64,000 nt of DNA from Actinophytocola sp. (GTDB lineage: Bacteria; Actinomycetota; Actinomycetes; Mycobacteriales; Pseudonocardiaceae). A program made the position numbers and the translations under genes. Positions 53,382 to 62,135 of the stretch are shown here, one piece after another. Numbering within the stretch: position 1 is the stretch's first letter; each line of letters begins with the position of its first letter. The stretch is taken from assembly GCF_009379765.1 (NCBI RefSeq), contig NZ_WHTD01000002.1:62001-126000 (forward strand), in the 5' to 3' direction. Under the pieces are notes generated by a model. It was not told where the DNA came from. It saw only the letters and a list, made by a program, of their open reading frames with translations, and made no database searches.

Positions 53382-54660
53382 CCGCCGCCTCGGCGTCAAG
53401 GCACTCACCAGAGTGGAAGGCGAGGGTGGCCTGAACGTAACCGTCCATGACGGACAGGTGACCGATGTGCAGCTGCACATCTACGAGCCGCCACGGTTCT
53501 TCGAGGCGTTCCTGCGCGGCCGCGGCCACACCGAACCGCCCGACATCACCGCCCGCATCTGCGGGATCTGCCCGGTCGCCTACCAGATGAGCGCGTGCCA
53601 GGCGATCGAGGACGCCTCCGGCGTGCGGGTCGGCGGCCAGCTCGCCGAGCTGCGGCGGCTGCTGTACTGCGGCGAGTGGATCGAAAGTCACGCACTGCAC
53701 ATGTACCTGCTGCACGCCCCGGACTTCCTAGGCCTACCTGACGCCATCGCCCTCGCCCAACAGGATCGTGCCACCGTAGAACGCGGCCTCGCACTCAAGA
53801 AGGCCGGCAACGCGATCATGGAACTGGTCGGCGGCCGGGCCATCCACCCGATCAACGTCAAGCTCGGCGGCTTCTACCGGCTGCCGAGTCCGGTCGAGCT
53901 GGCCACGCTCGTTGACCCGCTCCGCCGAGCACTCGACGACGCCATCGCCACCGCCCGCTGGGCAGCCACGTTCGACTTCCCGGACGTGACAATCGACCAC
54001 GAGTTCCTGTCCCTGCGCGACCCCGGCCGCTACCCGATCGACACCGGCACCCTGGTCTCCAGCGGCGGCCTCGACTTCCCGCCCGCCGACTACCTGACAC
54101 ACGTCGAGGAGCACCAGGTCCAGCACTCCACCGCACTACATGCCGCACTGGACGGCCACACGTTCCTGGTCGGTCCGCTCGCCCGCTACACGCTCAACCA
54201 CATGTGGCTCTCCCCCACCGCACGGGAGGTGGCCGCCGAGGTCGGCCTCGGTCCACAGTGCCGCAACCCGTTCCGCGGCATCCTCGTCCGCGCGGTGGAG
54301 ACGATCTACGCCATCGACGAGGCGCTGCGGATCATCGCCGCCTACGACCCACCCGCACAGCCGGCAGTCGACGTGCACCCCCGCGCCGGCACCGGCCACG
54401 GCGTCACTGAGGCACCCCGCGGCCTGCTCTACCACCGCTACCGCATCACCGACGACGGCACCATCTCCGACGCCACAATCGTCCCGCCAACCGCACAGAA
54501 CCAACCCGCCATCGAGGCCGACCTGCGCACGGTCGTGTCCAGTGCACTCGACCTCGACGACCACGAGCTGGCCCACCTGTGCGAACGCACGATCCGCAAC
54601 TACGACCCGTGCATCTCCTGCTCGGCACACTTCCTCGACCTCACGGTGACCAGAACATGA
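53362..54660 (+). CDS. Group 3b [NiFe] hydrogenase large subunit
   Basis: The 432-residue catalytic subunit has the L1 motif [15 protein letters not shown] (residues about 65-79) and the L2 motif DPCISCSAH near the C-terminus, providing the four nickel ligands. It ends FLDLTVTRT after the His, a nine-residue peptide probably cut by the protease encoded next. Motif context and the four-subunit order beta-gamma-small-large indicate group 3b. ATG 53362 overlaps the small-subunit gene by 20 bases. Confidence 0.93.
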   Translation: MTHRSGSRRLGVKALTRVEGEGGLNVTVHDGQVTDVQLHIYEPPRFFEAFLRGRGHTEPPDITARICGICPVAYQMSACQAIEDASGVRVGGQLAELRRLLYCGEWIESHALHMYLLHAPDFLGLPDAIALAQQDRATVERGLALKKAGNAIMELVGGRAIHPINVKLGGFYRLPSPVELATLVDPLRRALDDAIATARWAATFDFPDVTIDHEFLSLRDPGRYPIDTGTLVSSGGLDFPPADYLTHVEEHQVQHSTALHAALDGHTFLVGPLARYTLNHMWLSPTAREVAAEVGLGPQCRNPFRGILVRAVETIYAIDEALRIIAAYDPPAQPAVDVHPRAGTGHGVTEAPRGLLYHRYRITDDGTISDATIVPPTAQNQPAIEADLRTVVSSALDLDDHELAHLCERTIRNYDPCISCSAHFLDLTVTRT

Positions 54661-55124
54661 AGGCCGTCATCATCGGCGTCGGCAACGAGTACCGCCGCGA
54701 CGACGGCATCGGCCCGGCCGTCGCCGACCGCATCGGACGCCGCGCCCTACCCGACGTCGAGGTCATCACCACCGACGGCGAACCAACCCGCGTGCTGGAC
54801 GCGTGGACCGACAAGGATATCGCGGTGGTGATCGATGCCGCCGTGCTCCGCGAGCCCACGCCCGGCCGCGTCCACCGCATGGCGGTCGACGACCTCCCGG
54901 ACGACAAACCGGCCCGCAGTTCACACGGCCTCGGCATCCCAGAGGCTGTCGAACTTGCCAAGGCACTCGACCGTCTGCCCGGCCGGCTCGTCTTCTACAC
55001 CGTCGAGATCACCGAAACCGGCTACGGCCCCGGCCTCTCCACCCCCGTAGCCGCCGCCATCGCACCGGTCATCGCCGCCGTACTACAGGAACTCTCCCTG
55101 GGCGTTACTGAGAAATCGTCTTGA
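54657..55124 (+). CDS. Hydrogenase maturation protease (HycI/HyhD-like)
   Basis: The 155-residue endopeptidase begins [19 protein letters not shown], with the nickel-sensing Asp/Glu of hydrogenase proteases, then VVIDAAVL and SSHGLGIPEAVELA. It removes the large-subunit C-terminal peptide after nickel insertion. ATG overlaps the large-subunit stop. Last gene of the cluster; its end overlaps the convergent DUF6119-like relic. Confidence 0.9.
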   Translation: MKAVIIGVGNEYRRDDGIGPAVADRIGRRALPDVEVITTDGEPTRVLDAWTDKDIAVVIDAAVLREPTPGRVHRMAVDDLPDDKPARSSHGLGIPEAVELAKALDRLPGRLVFYTVEITETGYGPGLSTPVAAAIAPVIAAVLQELSLGVTEKSS

Positions 55125-56430
55125 CCGTGACGGTGTAGCCGAGGTTTCGGACCCGGTGAGCCTCGTTGACGAGGCTGATGCGCGAGAAGAACGGCAGGCT
55201 GGAGATCGTCCCGCCTCTCCAGTCACCGAGAAACGCGAAGACGACCTCTAACTCGTCACGACGGCTTTCCGCAGCCGCGAGCACTGACTGCACCGTGGTC
55301 AAGAGCTTCGGTGAGCGAGCACGTTCGGCAAGTAGCTTGTTGAACGGTCCCCGAGTCTCGGCGGGACGGTGCAGCATCTCGCAGCTGTTCGCCGCCCGCA
55401 GAAAGAGATGGCTCAAGGCGGATGACTTGCCCTTGCGCTTGACATGAACGAGCGCACCCGTTTCAGCTACCAGGTCGCAGGCCTCGAATTTCGTCTCTCC
55501 TGGAATTTCGATCAACGCTCGATCCAGACAGATGAAATCGTCCCTGTGGTCCTTGCCGACCTTTGTGTTGTACGCCGGCTCGGTCGTGCGCCGTCCACCT
55601 GAAACCCGGCACTGACGCATTCCAGGATGGACGCCGAGTCGATCAGCCTGTCGGGCCTCGTCGAAGAAACGCAGGTTGGCGTCCAGCGCGCGGTCCCGCT
55701 CCGCAGCGTCACCGAGGCGGGCGAGGTGCTCGGCAATGAGGGCGACGGTCAGCGCCCTAACGACCCGTGCGCGGCACCCCGCTCGTGAGGAAAGGCAATC
55801 GTGCTGATGGAGCGGTCCTGGCCGACGTCGAGCAGGTCGTCAAGGAGGATGGCGTCAACCGAGGCAGGATTAGGGTCGGTCGCCAAGGCCTCGACGACAT
55901 GCTCGCGGAGCCGACGAACAGTATCCTCGTCCTCGACGAGCGTGATGGTCTCGATCCAAATGTACTCCTCGCGGTAACGACGTAGCTTTGGACCTCGCCA
56001 GGGCCATCCCCGCGAACTCGACGAATTCGACGAGCGCGCGATCCGAGTACGGAACGTGAGGGCACGACCACCCAGCACCGTCGACGTCGCCAGTGCGGGC
56101 ACCGCGCCGGTGCTGCCGTCGTCACTCTCACTCTGATCCTGGCCCCTTGCCCTCTGCATCAAGATCAAGTGAGGCAAGATCAGATCTTGAAACATTGTGT
56201 TGAGGGCGAGCGAGGAGTCCGACCCGAAATGAGTTCGACCAACGAGCAGATGCCTGACCCGGAGGTTACGGCGAAACCGAGGGAAATGACATCGCGGTGT
56301 GGGTCGCACACCCTTGCGGAAACGCGTGCCTGAGGGGAACGCGACCAGGCTGACCCGCGCCACCGACCGGCTCAACCCAAAGATCCTTCGACAGTGCACA
56401 AGCACCGCTTTTGCACTCACGTGCGTCACC
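55105..56430 (-). pseudogene. DUF6119/TIGR04141-like gene, decayed at its 5' end
   Basis: The 3' 170 codons (55105-55620) resemble the C-terminus of the sporadically distributed TIGR04141/DUF6119 family (FICLDRALIEI, ACDLVAETGALVHVKR, SALSHLFLRAANSCEML). Upstream the frame stays open to about 55800 and a different frame takes over with IWIETITLVEDEDTVRRLRE and PASVDAILLDDLLD, which could be earlier parts of the same gene. No intact frame covers the usual 500-600 residues. Base composition dips near 56150-56250. The family is linked to defence-type islands. Confidence 0.5.
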
Positions 56431-56489
56431 GCCCCGGACAGGCCGACGTCACACCCGCGCCCGCACCATCACCGTGTGTTTGGTCCGGG

Positions 56490-56822
56490 TCAGCAGGTTC
56501 CTCGGGGGCTGTGGGCTGTCGTGGGTGAAGGGTTCGGCGGGCTGGGGAGTGCTGCGTGGAGGCGGTCCAGTGCGTCGGCGGCCAACGCGTAGTCGATCCA
56601 GCGTCCCCGGCGGCTGCAGGTCACCAGGCCGGCTTCCCGCAGTACCTTGAGGTGGTAGCTGAGTAGGTTGACCGCGACCGGGAGATGTTCGAGCAGCGTG
56701 CACACACAAGCTGGCCTCTCAGCCAGTCGGCGGAGAACGTACAGACGGACCGGATCCGCGACGGCGTGCAGCAGCGCCGCAGTCTCGTCGAGGTCCGCGG
56801 AGTAGTCCGTGACGGCGGTCAT
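56490..56822 (-). CDS. ArsR-family repressor
   Basis: The 110-residue protein is a winged-helix ArsR/SmtB repressor (VADPVRLYVLRRLAE, ACVCTLLEHL, LSYHLKVLREAGLV, RRGRWIDYAL). The CVC motif in the recognition region is the site where ArsR proteins bind As(III) or other thiophiles. ATG 56822 overlaps the stop of a 40-residue ORF. It ends the TauE-DsrE-DUF2180 operon and may sense sulfur species or arsenite. Confidence 0.87.
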   Translation of the reverse strand: MTAVTDYSADLDETAALLHAVADPVRLYVLRRLAERPACVCTLLEHLPVAVNLLSYHLKVLREAGLVTCSRRGRWIDYALAADALDRLHAALPSPPNPSPTTAHSPRGTC

Positions 56823-56941
56823 GGCAGTTCCAAGCTGGCGTCGACGGGGATGGCCTGGTCGCCTTCCTCGATCGGAACCTGGTCTTCGGGTCTGATGTGG
56901 GCCCGCACCTGGTACGTGGTGCGGGCCCGGGTGGTGTTCAT
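56819..56941 (-). CDS. 40-residue ORF coupled to arsR
   Basis: ATG 56941 opens TTRARTTYQVRAHIRPEDQV and the peptide ends VDASLELP. It overlaps the DUF2180 stop (ATGA) and the arsR start (ATGA), so it is tightly coupled on both sides. The charged, non-hydrophobic sequence suggests a small cytosolic protein. I do not recognise a family. Confidence 0.65.
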   Translation of the reverse strand: MNTTRARTTYQVRAHIRPEDQVPIEEGDQAIPVDASLELP

Positions 56942-57200
56942 CGCCGGCTGCCGACCAGGTGGCGGCGCGGGGCGGCGGTGCCGCTTTCGGCGCCGTGTCC
57001 GCTGTGTTCGGCGTTGTAGCAGGTGTCGCAGGTGATGCGGCGGGCTGGCCGCGACCGGGTGGCCGGGCCCATCCCGGCGAAGTGGTGGAGGTGCTCGACG
57101 GTGAGTGGGCGTGTTCGGCGCATACGGCGGCGCCGCAGTGCCGGCAGACGGCCGTCGCCGGGGTGGTCTGGTTCTCGATGGCGCAGTCGTAGCAGTTCAT
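56938..57200 (-). CDS. DUF2180-like zinc-ribbon protein (apparent frameshift)
   Basis: ATG 57200 behind GGAAGG opens MNCYDCA and AVCRHCGAAVCAEHA, the start of DUF2180 proteins. The expected second half (LTVEHLHHFAG, ARRITCDTCYNAE) is in another frame, needing a one-base shift near 57105. That second frame ends at 56938 in perfect ATGA overlap with the next ORF, so both halves look genuine. Either one base is missing in the sequence or the gene is recently broken. Confidence 0.65.
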
Positions 57201-57259
57201 GGATACCCTTCCTTTCCACTCCCTGCGTTGTGTCGCCGCGTAAGTCGCACGGCGACGGG

Positions 57260-57604
57260 TCAGAACGAGATGACCGTGGCGGCTTCGCGTCCGTAGCGAG
57301 CGAAGGCGTCGCGGGCGAACTCGAGTTGGATGCCGCGTTCGGCAAGCTTGTCCGCGGCGTTGTTGGCGGCGGCGATGTTCAGGCAGGTCCTGACCGGAAC
57401 GCCGTGCTCGACCAGCGCGTCGATCTGGATGTTGAAGTCGCCCTGGGCGGGGTCGAGCAGGGCCTGTTCGGCGGGGCCGAACAGGTAGACCTCCAACTCG
57501 ACGCCGCGGTCGGCGGCGACCTGGCGGACGCGTTCGGCCACGTGGGCGCCAGTGGTCAGCGAGTCCTGGTCGGCGTGGAAGATGTGGATCACCGTCTTCG
57601 GCAT
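57260..57604 (-). CDS. DsrE-family sulfur-transfer protein
   Basis: The 114-residue protein has the DsrE/DsrF-like fold (IHIFHADQDSLTTGAHVAER, VEVYLFGPAEQALL, CLNIAAANNAADKL). A Cys at about residue 77 could carry persulfide. It is encoded 30 bases after a TauE-type exporter, which supports a role in sulfane sulfur trafficking. Confidence 0.82.
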   Translation of the reverse strand: MPKTVIHIFHADQDSLTTGAHVAERVRQVAADRGVELEVYLFGPAEQALLDPAQGDFNIQIDALVEHGVPVRTCLNIAAANNAADKLAERGIQLEFARDAFARYGREAATVISF

Positions 57605-57634
57605 GGCTTTGGTTCCTTTCTCCGCACCCCTGAA

Positions 57635-58375
57635 TCAGGTGAGCAGTGTGACGATCTTGTAGGCGGTCATCACGACGATGAGCACGCCGAACATCTGCTT
57701 GATGCGCACGCTCGGGACATAGAGGCTGGTGAGCCGCGCGCCGGCGAACGCGCCGGCCGCGCCCACCGCCAGCAGGGCGACGGTCAGGCCGGGGTCCCAC
57801 TGGGCCATGGCCAGATGCGGCACCAGAGCGGAGAACGAAGGCAGGGTGACCGCGACAGCGTTGATCGCCGCCGCCTTCTTGGTCTCGAACCCGACCAAGA
57901 TCAGGGTGGGCATCAGCAGGAACCCGGGGCCGACCCCCAACAGCCCGGACAGCACCGAGATGGGCACCGCCCAAGCCAACGCGGCTCGGTAGTTCTCCCA
58001 GCCGGGCCGTTCCTTCACCGGACGGAACAACCGGAAGGCCAGATAGCCCACGCTGGCCAGATAGACCGCCCAGATCGCGGTCGGCTCGATAACATTCGCC
58101 AGCACAGCACCCACCGGGGCGAACGCGGTGGTGACCGCGACCAGACCGAGCGCCCGCCGCCACTCGATCAGACCACTGTGGGCGAACCCGACCACGGCGA
58201 ACAGCGCGGTGACGCCGTTCAACAACAGGCTCAACGGCTGCACCTGATCGACCAGGTCGGGCAAGAACAGCGCCAGGAACGGCACCGCCGCGAACGCCAC
58301 CCCCAGCCCCAACATCCCCGACACCACCGACAGCACGAGCAGCCCGCCCACCATGACAAGCACGACACCGGTCAT
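57635..58375 (-). CDS. TauE/SafE-type anion exporter
   Basis: The 246-residue protein has about eight membrane helices with the family repeats (GMLGLGVAFAAVPFLALFLP and GLLGVGPGFLLMPTLILVG). It is the second TauE protein in the window and heads the operon with DsrE, DUF2180, a 40-residue ORF and ArsR. ATG 58375 is chosen since GGGAGG lies 6 bases before it; ATG 58393 is an alternative. A DosR-like box is 76 bases upstream. Confidence 0.85.
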   Translation of the reverse strand: MTGVVLVMVGGLLVLSVVSGMLGLGVAFAAVPFLALFLPDLVDQVQPLSLLLNGVTALFAVVGFAHSGLIEWRRALGLVAVTTAFAPVGAVLANVIEPTAIWAVYLASVGYLAFRLFRPVKERPGWENYRAALAWAVPISVLSGLLGVGPGFLLMPTLILVGFETKKAAAINAVAVTLPSFSALVPHLAMAQWDPGLTVALLAVGAAGAFAGARLTSLYVPSVRIKQMFGVLIVVMTAYKIVTLLT

Positions 58376-58450
58376 CGAGCACCTCCCGCTCATTGCAACT
58401 CCGCCTGAACTGTCAGTTCCGACGCTTCGCGGACCGCGAGCACCGCGACA

Positions 58451-58464
58451 GGGACGGAGGGCCT
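58451..58464. promoter_or_regulatory. DosR-like box
   Basis: GGGACGGAGGGCCT lies 76 bases upstream of the TauE-DsrE operon. A weaker GGGTCGATCGGCCC at 58555-58568 lies 77 bases before the truncated stress protein gene. Confidence 0.5.
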
Positions 58465-58644
58465 GTTCCTGGAGGTCGGACGACCCATCGGCCGTCCACC
58501 GGGCCGCCGCGGACGACATCGTTGGTCGGCACAGCCATCCGGATCCCCGGGCCAGGGTCGATCGGCCCTGGCCGACGCAGCGCGTTGCGTCGAGAGTGGG
58601 CTCATCGAAGCGCCGTGGACGGTGTCGACGCGGGAGGGGTGAGC

Positions 58645-58980
58645 ATGGCGAGCGAGGTCGAGCAGCCCGTCATCGTGGTCGGTGTCGACGGGTCGCCGGG
58701 CAGTGTGGAGGCGCTGCGGTGGGCGGCCGGGCAGGCCGAGCTAATCGGTGCGACGCTGCATGTGCTGATCGCGTGGCGGTTGCCCGAGATGTACAGCTAC
58801 ACCTCCCGGGACTTCACGGCCGAGGCCGGCAAGACGCTCAACGACGCGATCAAGAAGGCCCTTGGTGCGCAGCAGCGTGTCCCGATCGTCCCGAAGGTGG
58901 TCGAGGAACGACCGGCCGTCGCGTTGATCCAGGCGGCACGCGAGGCGCGCTTGCTCGTGGTCGGCAGCCGGGGGTCACGG
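58645..58980 (+). pseudogene. Universal stress protein, truncated
   Basis: The frame opens MASEVEQPVIVVGVDGSPGS and follows the USP fold to LLVVGSRGS, where the ATP-binding loop should continue. After about 58980 the sequence becomes unrelated low-complexity reading-through, and the complementary strand here holds the 3' end of an ABC permease. So the last 45 or so residues of the USP domain were lost at a junction. It may still be translated but the ATP site is incomplete. Confidence 0.78.
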
Positions 58981-59780
58981 GATGTTCACCGGCACCAGCG
59001 CGGGCAGCCCGAGCCGAGGTGTGAGACCGGAGACCGGTACCACGATGGTGAGCATCAGCAGGGTCACGGCGGCGACCGCGATCGCCCGGTAGGCGAGGTA
59101 GCGCGGCACTGTGACCGGGCTGACGCGCAGGATCAGCACGATGCGGTCGTCGATGTCGTCGAGGATCAGCAGCGCGCCGACCATGCCGATGATCAGCGGC
59201 ACGTGCAGCACGACCAGCGACGCGAGCAGGACCGGTTGGTACGGCGTGAGCTCGACCCCGAACCGCGTGTGCAGGTAGGCCATCAACGGCGGGTCGCCCA
59301 GCCGCAACGCCACGGCAAGCAGGATCGGCCCGGCGAGCACCACCGTCAGCAGAGCGCTGCGCACGGTGGTACGGCGATCGATGTCCATCAGTGCCGTGAG
59401 CCACCCCCGTGAACGCCATCGGTGGTGACGTGCTCGGGCCGGTCGCGGCCGGGTGGTACCGGCGGACGCACGGGTGAAACGCCGCCTCGCGAACCAGATG
59501 GCCGCAGCAATGGCCAGTAGCGAATAGCCGAGCGCGGCAGGGTCGAGACCGGAACGGATGACGTCCGCCGCTCCGGTGGTGGGCACGAGGAACAGGAGCG
59601 GGTGATCGGCGACGCCGGTCAGGTGGACCAGCGGTGCCGCGATGAGCAGCGCGAGCGGCAACGGGGCGACAGTCAGGAACGCGGTCAGCGAAGATTGCCG
59701 GACCACGAGCGCGAAACAGAGCACGAGGAACAGCACCGCCAGCACGGTGACACCCAGCAGAACCATACCCAGGTTCACCC
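58975..59780 (-). pseudogene. Fluoroquinolone-exporter-like ABC permease pieces
   Basis: Two membrane segments lie in one frame. The first (about 59480-59780) reads TGVADHPLLFLVPTTGAADV, like the end of an ABC-2 permease of the Rv2686c/Rv2687c type; the second, from ATG 59388 (MDIDRRTTVRSALLTVVLAG), is the start and middle of the partner permease. The first lacks its N-terminus and the second its C-terminus, which ends at the USP junction. Together they form one open frame of about 270 codons; function probably lost. Confidence 0.65.
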
Positions 59781-59799
59781 CGCGTCCCGGAGGGCGCCG

Positions 59800-60186
59800 A
59801 TGCCTGACCAGCCAGCAGATTTCTTCCACGAGATGAGCGCCGCCGCACTCGCTCGTCCCGAGGTTGCGACCGGAACGAGGATGGGGTTCCCGTGTCTGCG
59901 TGTCGCGGGCGCGTTCTTCGCGTCCTGCGACCATCGCACCGGCGACCTCTTCGTCAAGCTTTCCCGTGACCGCGTGGAACAGCTGATCGCCGACGGTGTT
60001 GGCAAGCCGTTCGCTCCGGCGGACCGCACGTTCCGCGAATGGGTCCTCATCGCCGACCGCGAGGAGACCCGCTGGGCCGAGCTGGTTAACGAAGCCCGCG
60101 CGTTCGCGAGTAGACCCGTGAACTACACAGGTTCCGCCGACCTCGAGTCAGTCGCGGGTGGGGGTTGGGGTGGCGGTCGCATGTGA
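59800..60186 (+). CDS. TfoX/YjbR-like protein
   Basis: The 128-residue product resembles small MmcQ/YjbR or TfoX N-domain proteins (FPCLRVAGAFFASCDHRTGDLFVKL, AELIADGVGKPFAP-like stretch, REWVLIADREETRW). Such proteins bind DNA or are of unknown role. The normal end is near NEARAFAS; the last 20 residues (GGGWGGGRM end) are unusual and probably read into decayed DNA. ATG 59800 lies behind GGAGG. Confidence 0.68.
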   Translation: MPDQPADFFHEMSAAALARPEVATGTRMGFPCLRVAGAFFASCDHRTGDLFVKLSRDRVEQLIADGVGKPFAPADRTFREWVLIADREETRWAELVNEARAFASRPVNYTGSADLESVAGGGWGGGRM

Positions 60187-60500
60187 GAGGAACGCCTTAT
60201 CAATCTGATTGTTCGACGACGTCAGATCCGGGGCGCTGCCTGGGTATAGAACGCGGACCAGGAGCACGGCGACCACCGCCCGACCAGTTGCGCGGCGACG
60301 AACAGGGGCACCGAGGCGGGGGTGATGCCGGCGAAGGTGTCGCTGAACGTGCGGCCGATGGTGATCGCCGGGTTGGCGAAGCTGGTCGAGGAAGTGAACC
60401 AGTAGGCCGCACCGATGTAGGCCCCCACGGTCGCCGGCCTGCTCGACGCGACCGGACTGCACGAGCGAGAAGATCACCAGCAGCCTGGGTACCAAGGTCG
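60166..60500 (-). pseudogene. Aquaporin (MIP family) relic
   Basis: Three frames carry consecutive parts of the C-terminal half of an aquaporin: LLVIFSLVQSGRV, then GAYIGAAYWFTSSTSFANPA with the NPA box, then VVAVLLVRVLYPGSAPD. At least two frameshifts and no N-terminus. Aquaporins of this type can accompany ArsR genes, but the association here is not close. Confidence 0.65.
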
Positions 60501-61190
60501 ACCTCAGCGCTGCAGCCGGCACCATCGCCGGGAGTCTTGCCGTAGCAGGTGGTCAGCTCGCGGTCACCGGGATTGCTATCACCCTCGCGGTCGTGCCTTA
60601 CCTGGCCAGCTAGTACAAGACGCGCCAAGATACAGGTAGGAAATCACCCGTTGCCTACCTCCTTGCCGCCGGCCGCGAGCTGTCGTGACCACCGCAACGA
60701 CCAACGGCCCGTCATGGAAGGACCATCAGCGGCTAGAGCAGCGGTGCTTCGCTGCAGCTGTTGCCATCAACGCGACGCCGGCCACCGCCGCGCCTGTACC
60801 CACTGCGTCATCGAAATGCGTCAGTGGCAGCAGTCCCCTGGGAGGAAGCGGCAGTGTCGACACCGAAAGGACCGCAAAGCTCGTACGACCTGCTGGTCGG
60901 GGATACCTCTGTGTCACTACTGATCGTCCCGCAGTGTCGGGCCGAGGTGCCGACGAGGGTTCGCTCGCATCGAACGAGTCGAACATCTCGCCATGCACCA
61001 TACGCGCAATGTGTTCACTCCTCGCTCGCTCGACGCTAGACCAGCGTCTAGCGCAGCAAGTTCAACGTCTCGCCCCATCAAGATCGCCAACGTCGCGGGA
61101 TGCTGACCGGGATACTCCTGTCCTTTGAGCCGCTTTACGCGCAGGAGAGAGCCACCAGTTCGCCCACGCGCTCGCAACCCCATGCTTGGT
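60501..61190. other. No confident gene
   Basis: Short open frames exist on both strands; none shows a recognisable domain. The plus strand has a hydrophobic tail ending VTGIAITLAVVPYLAS at about 60612, possibly the end of a lost membrane protein. The region from 61000 to 61250 is clearly less GC-rich than the rest. Confidence 0.4.
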
Positions 61191-61191
61191 C

Positions 61192-61239
61192 ACATTAAAT
61201 GTCACGATAGCTTGACATATCACTACAGCAACCTATAGT
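61192..61239 (+). promoter_or_regulatory. Canonical promoter with operator-like repeat
   Basis: TTGACA (61212-61217) and TATAGT (61234-61239), 16 bases apart, look like a primary-sigma promoter reading toward the AbrB-like gene. ACATTAAATGT (61192-61202) just upstream is a short palindrome that could be an operator. The local base composition is AT-rich for this genome. Confidence 0.5.
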
Positions 61240-61404
61240 CGAGAGCAAGGACGTCGCGCACGTGCGACGAACGTAGGGATCTTGGATCTGAACCCATGAG
61301 GGCTACTGGGGGAACTGTGGCAACGACGAGAGGCGCGATCGAACGGGCATGGTTCGCCAAACCCGCCACCTCAAACTTAATCAGAGCATCGCTGCGAGGC
61401 GGCG

Positions 61405-61857
61405 ATGCGTACCTCTGACCAGATCCTTGGCAGACTCGCCCCGCCCAGCCGGTTGTCAGCAAGACGACGCGATGGACCTCTGACGTTGGCCGCCATCCTG
61501 CTACCACCACTGTCGGATGGGTCCTTGGTCTACGCCATCAGCCGCGTCGATGAGTCCGGTGTGGTCGTCGCCGCGCACGTCCTCGACCGTCTCGACTGGA
61601 GAACCGGTGACCGCCTTGCGGTCACCACCGCGCGCAATATCGTTATGATCCACCTAAAGCGTGACGGCCTCCAAGTTGTCCCCAAGCGGCGCCTGCTAGT
61701 GATCCCGGCCGCCACGCGGCGCACATGCGGGATCCAGACAGGCGACAGTTTCATGCTGGCGACGGCTGCCGACCTCGATACGGTACTGATTCATCCGCCG
61801 GCCGTGCTGGACTGGACGATGACCCCCTACCGCAACGAGATTCCCAGCGATGACTGA
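61405..61857 (+). CDS. AbrB/MazE/SpoVT-like DNA-binding protein
   Basis: The 150-residue protein has two AbrB-like halves (VLDRLDWRTGDRLAVTTARN and VIPAATRRTCGIQTGDSFML), as in a family common in actinomycetes beside integrated elements and tRNA genes. Likely a swapped-hairpin transcription regulator of the element. It overlaps the next gene by 8 bases. Confidence 0.7.
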   Translation: MRTSDQILGRLAPPSRLSARRRDGPLTLAAILLPPLSDGSLVYAISRVDESGVVVAAHVLDRLDWRTGDRLAVTTARNIVMIHLKRDGLQVVPKRRLLVIPAATRRTCGIQTGDSFMLATAADLDTVLIHPPAVLDWTMTPYRNEIPSDD

Positions 61858-62086
61858 CTTGGGAAACCCGACCCTCACTTGGGTTGAACGCAACGTCAGC
61901 TACGCCATCGCCCGAGCCTACGCCGACCACTTCGACACCAACGGAACCGTTGGCACCACAGCAACCTACGTCCGAGCCGACATCCACGAAGTCGCCACCG
62001 CACTCGCAGCACTCACCGGCGAACCACACCCGCTCGCACGGCCTCGACACACTCGGGAGGCCCTCGGATTTGACGTGATCGACTGA
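61850..62086 (+). CDS. Small element-associated protein, unknown function
   Basis: The 78-residue product (WVERNVSYAIARAYADHF, ATALAALTGEPHPLARPRHT) is acidic and helical. It overlaps the AbrB-like gene, and similar small proteins usually follow AbrB-like genes beside attachment sites. No domain recognised. It stops 50 bases before the tRNA fragment. Confidence 0.6.
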   Translation: MTDLGNPTLTWVERNVSYAIARAYADHFDTNGTVGTTATYVRADIHEVATALAALTGEPHPLARPRHTREALGFDVID

Positions 62087-62106
62087 ACTGCTAAGGTTTG
62101 ACCATG

Positions 62107-62133
62107 GATATTTCCGGGAAACCGGGAAATATC
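62107..62133. repeat. Imperfect palindrome at the tRNA junction
   Basis: GATATTTCC (62107-62115) and GGAAATATC (62125-62133) form 9-bp arms around GGGAAACCG. Its position, just before the tRNA 3' fragment, suggests an integrase arm- or core-type site or a terminator. Confidence 0.5.
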
Positions 62134-62135
62134 TG

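Noticed and set aside
56490-58382. 630-codon continuous minus-strand frame joining TauE to ArsR
   Set aside because: It is open only by GC bias; TauE, DsrE and part of DUF2180 are encoded in other frames within it.
57023-58408. 461-codon plus-strand frame over the TauE-DsrE operon
   Set aside because: Antisense, Gln/Asp/His-rich; the minus-strand families are clear.
60685-61128. Possible 147-residue protein in the accessory gap
   Set aside because: Ser/Ala-rich without motif, and competing frames of similar length exist on both strands.
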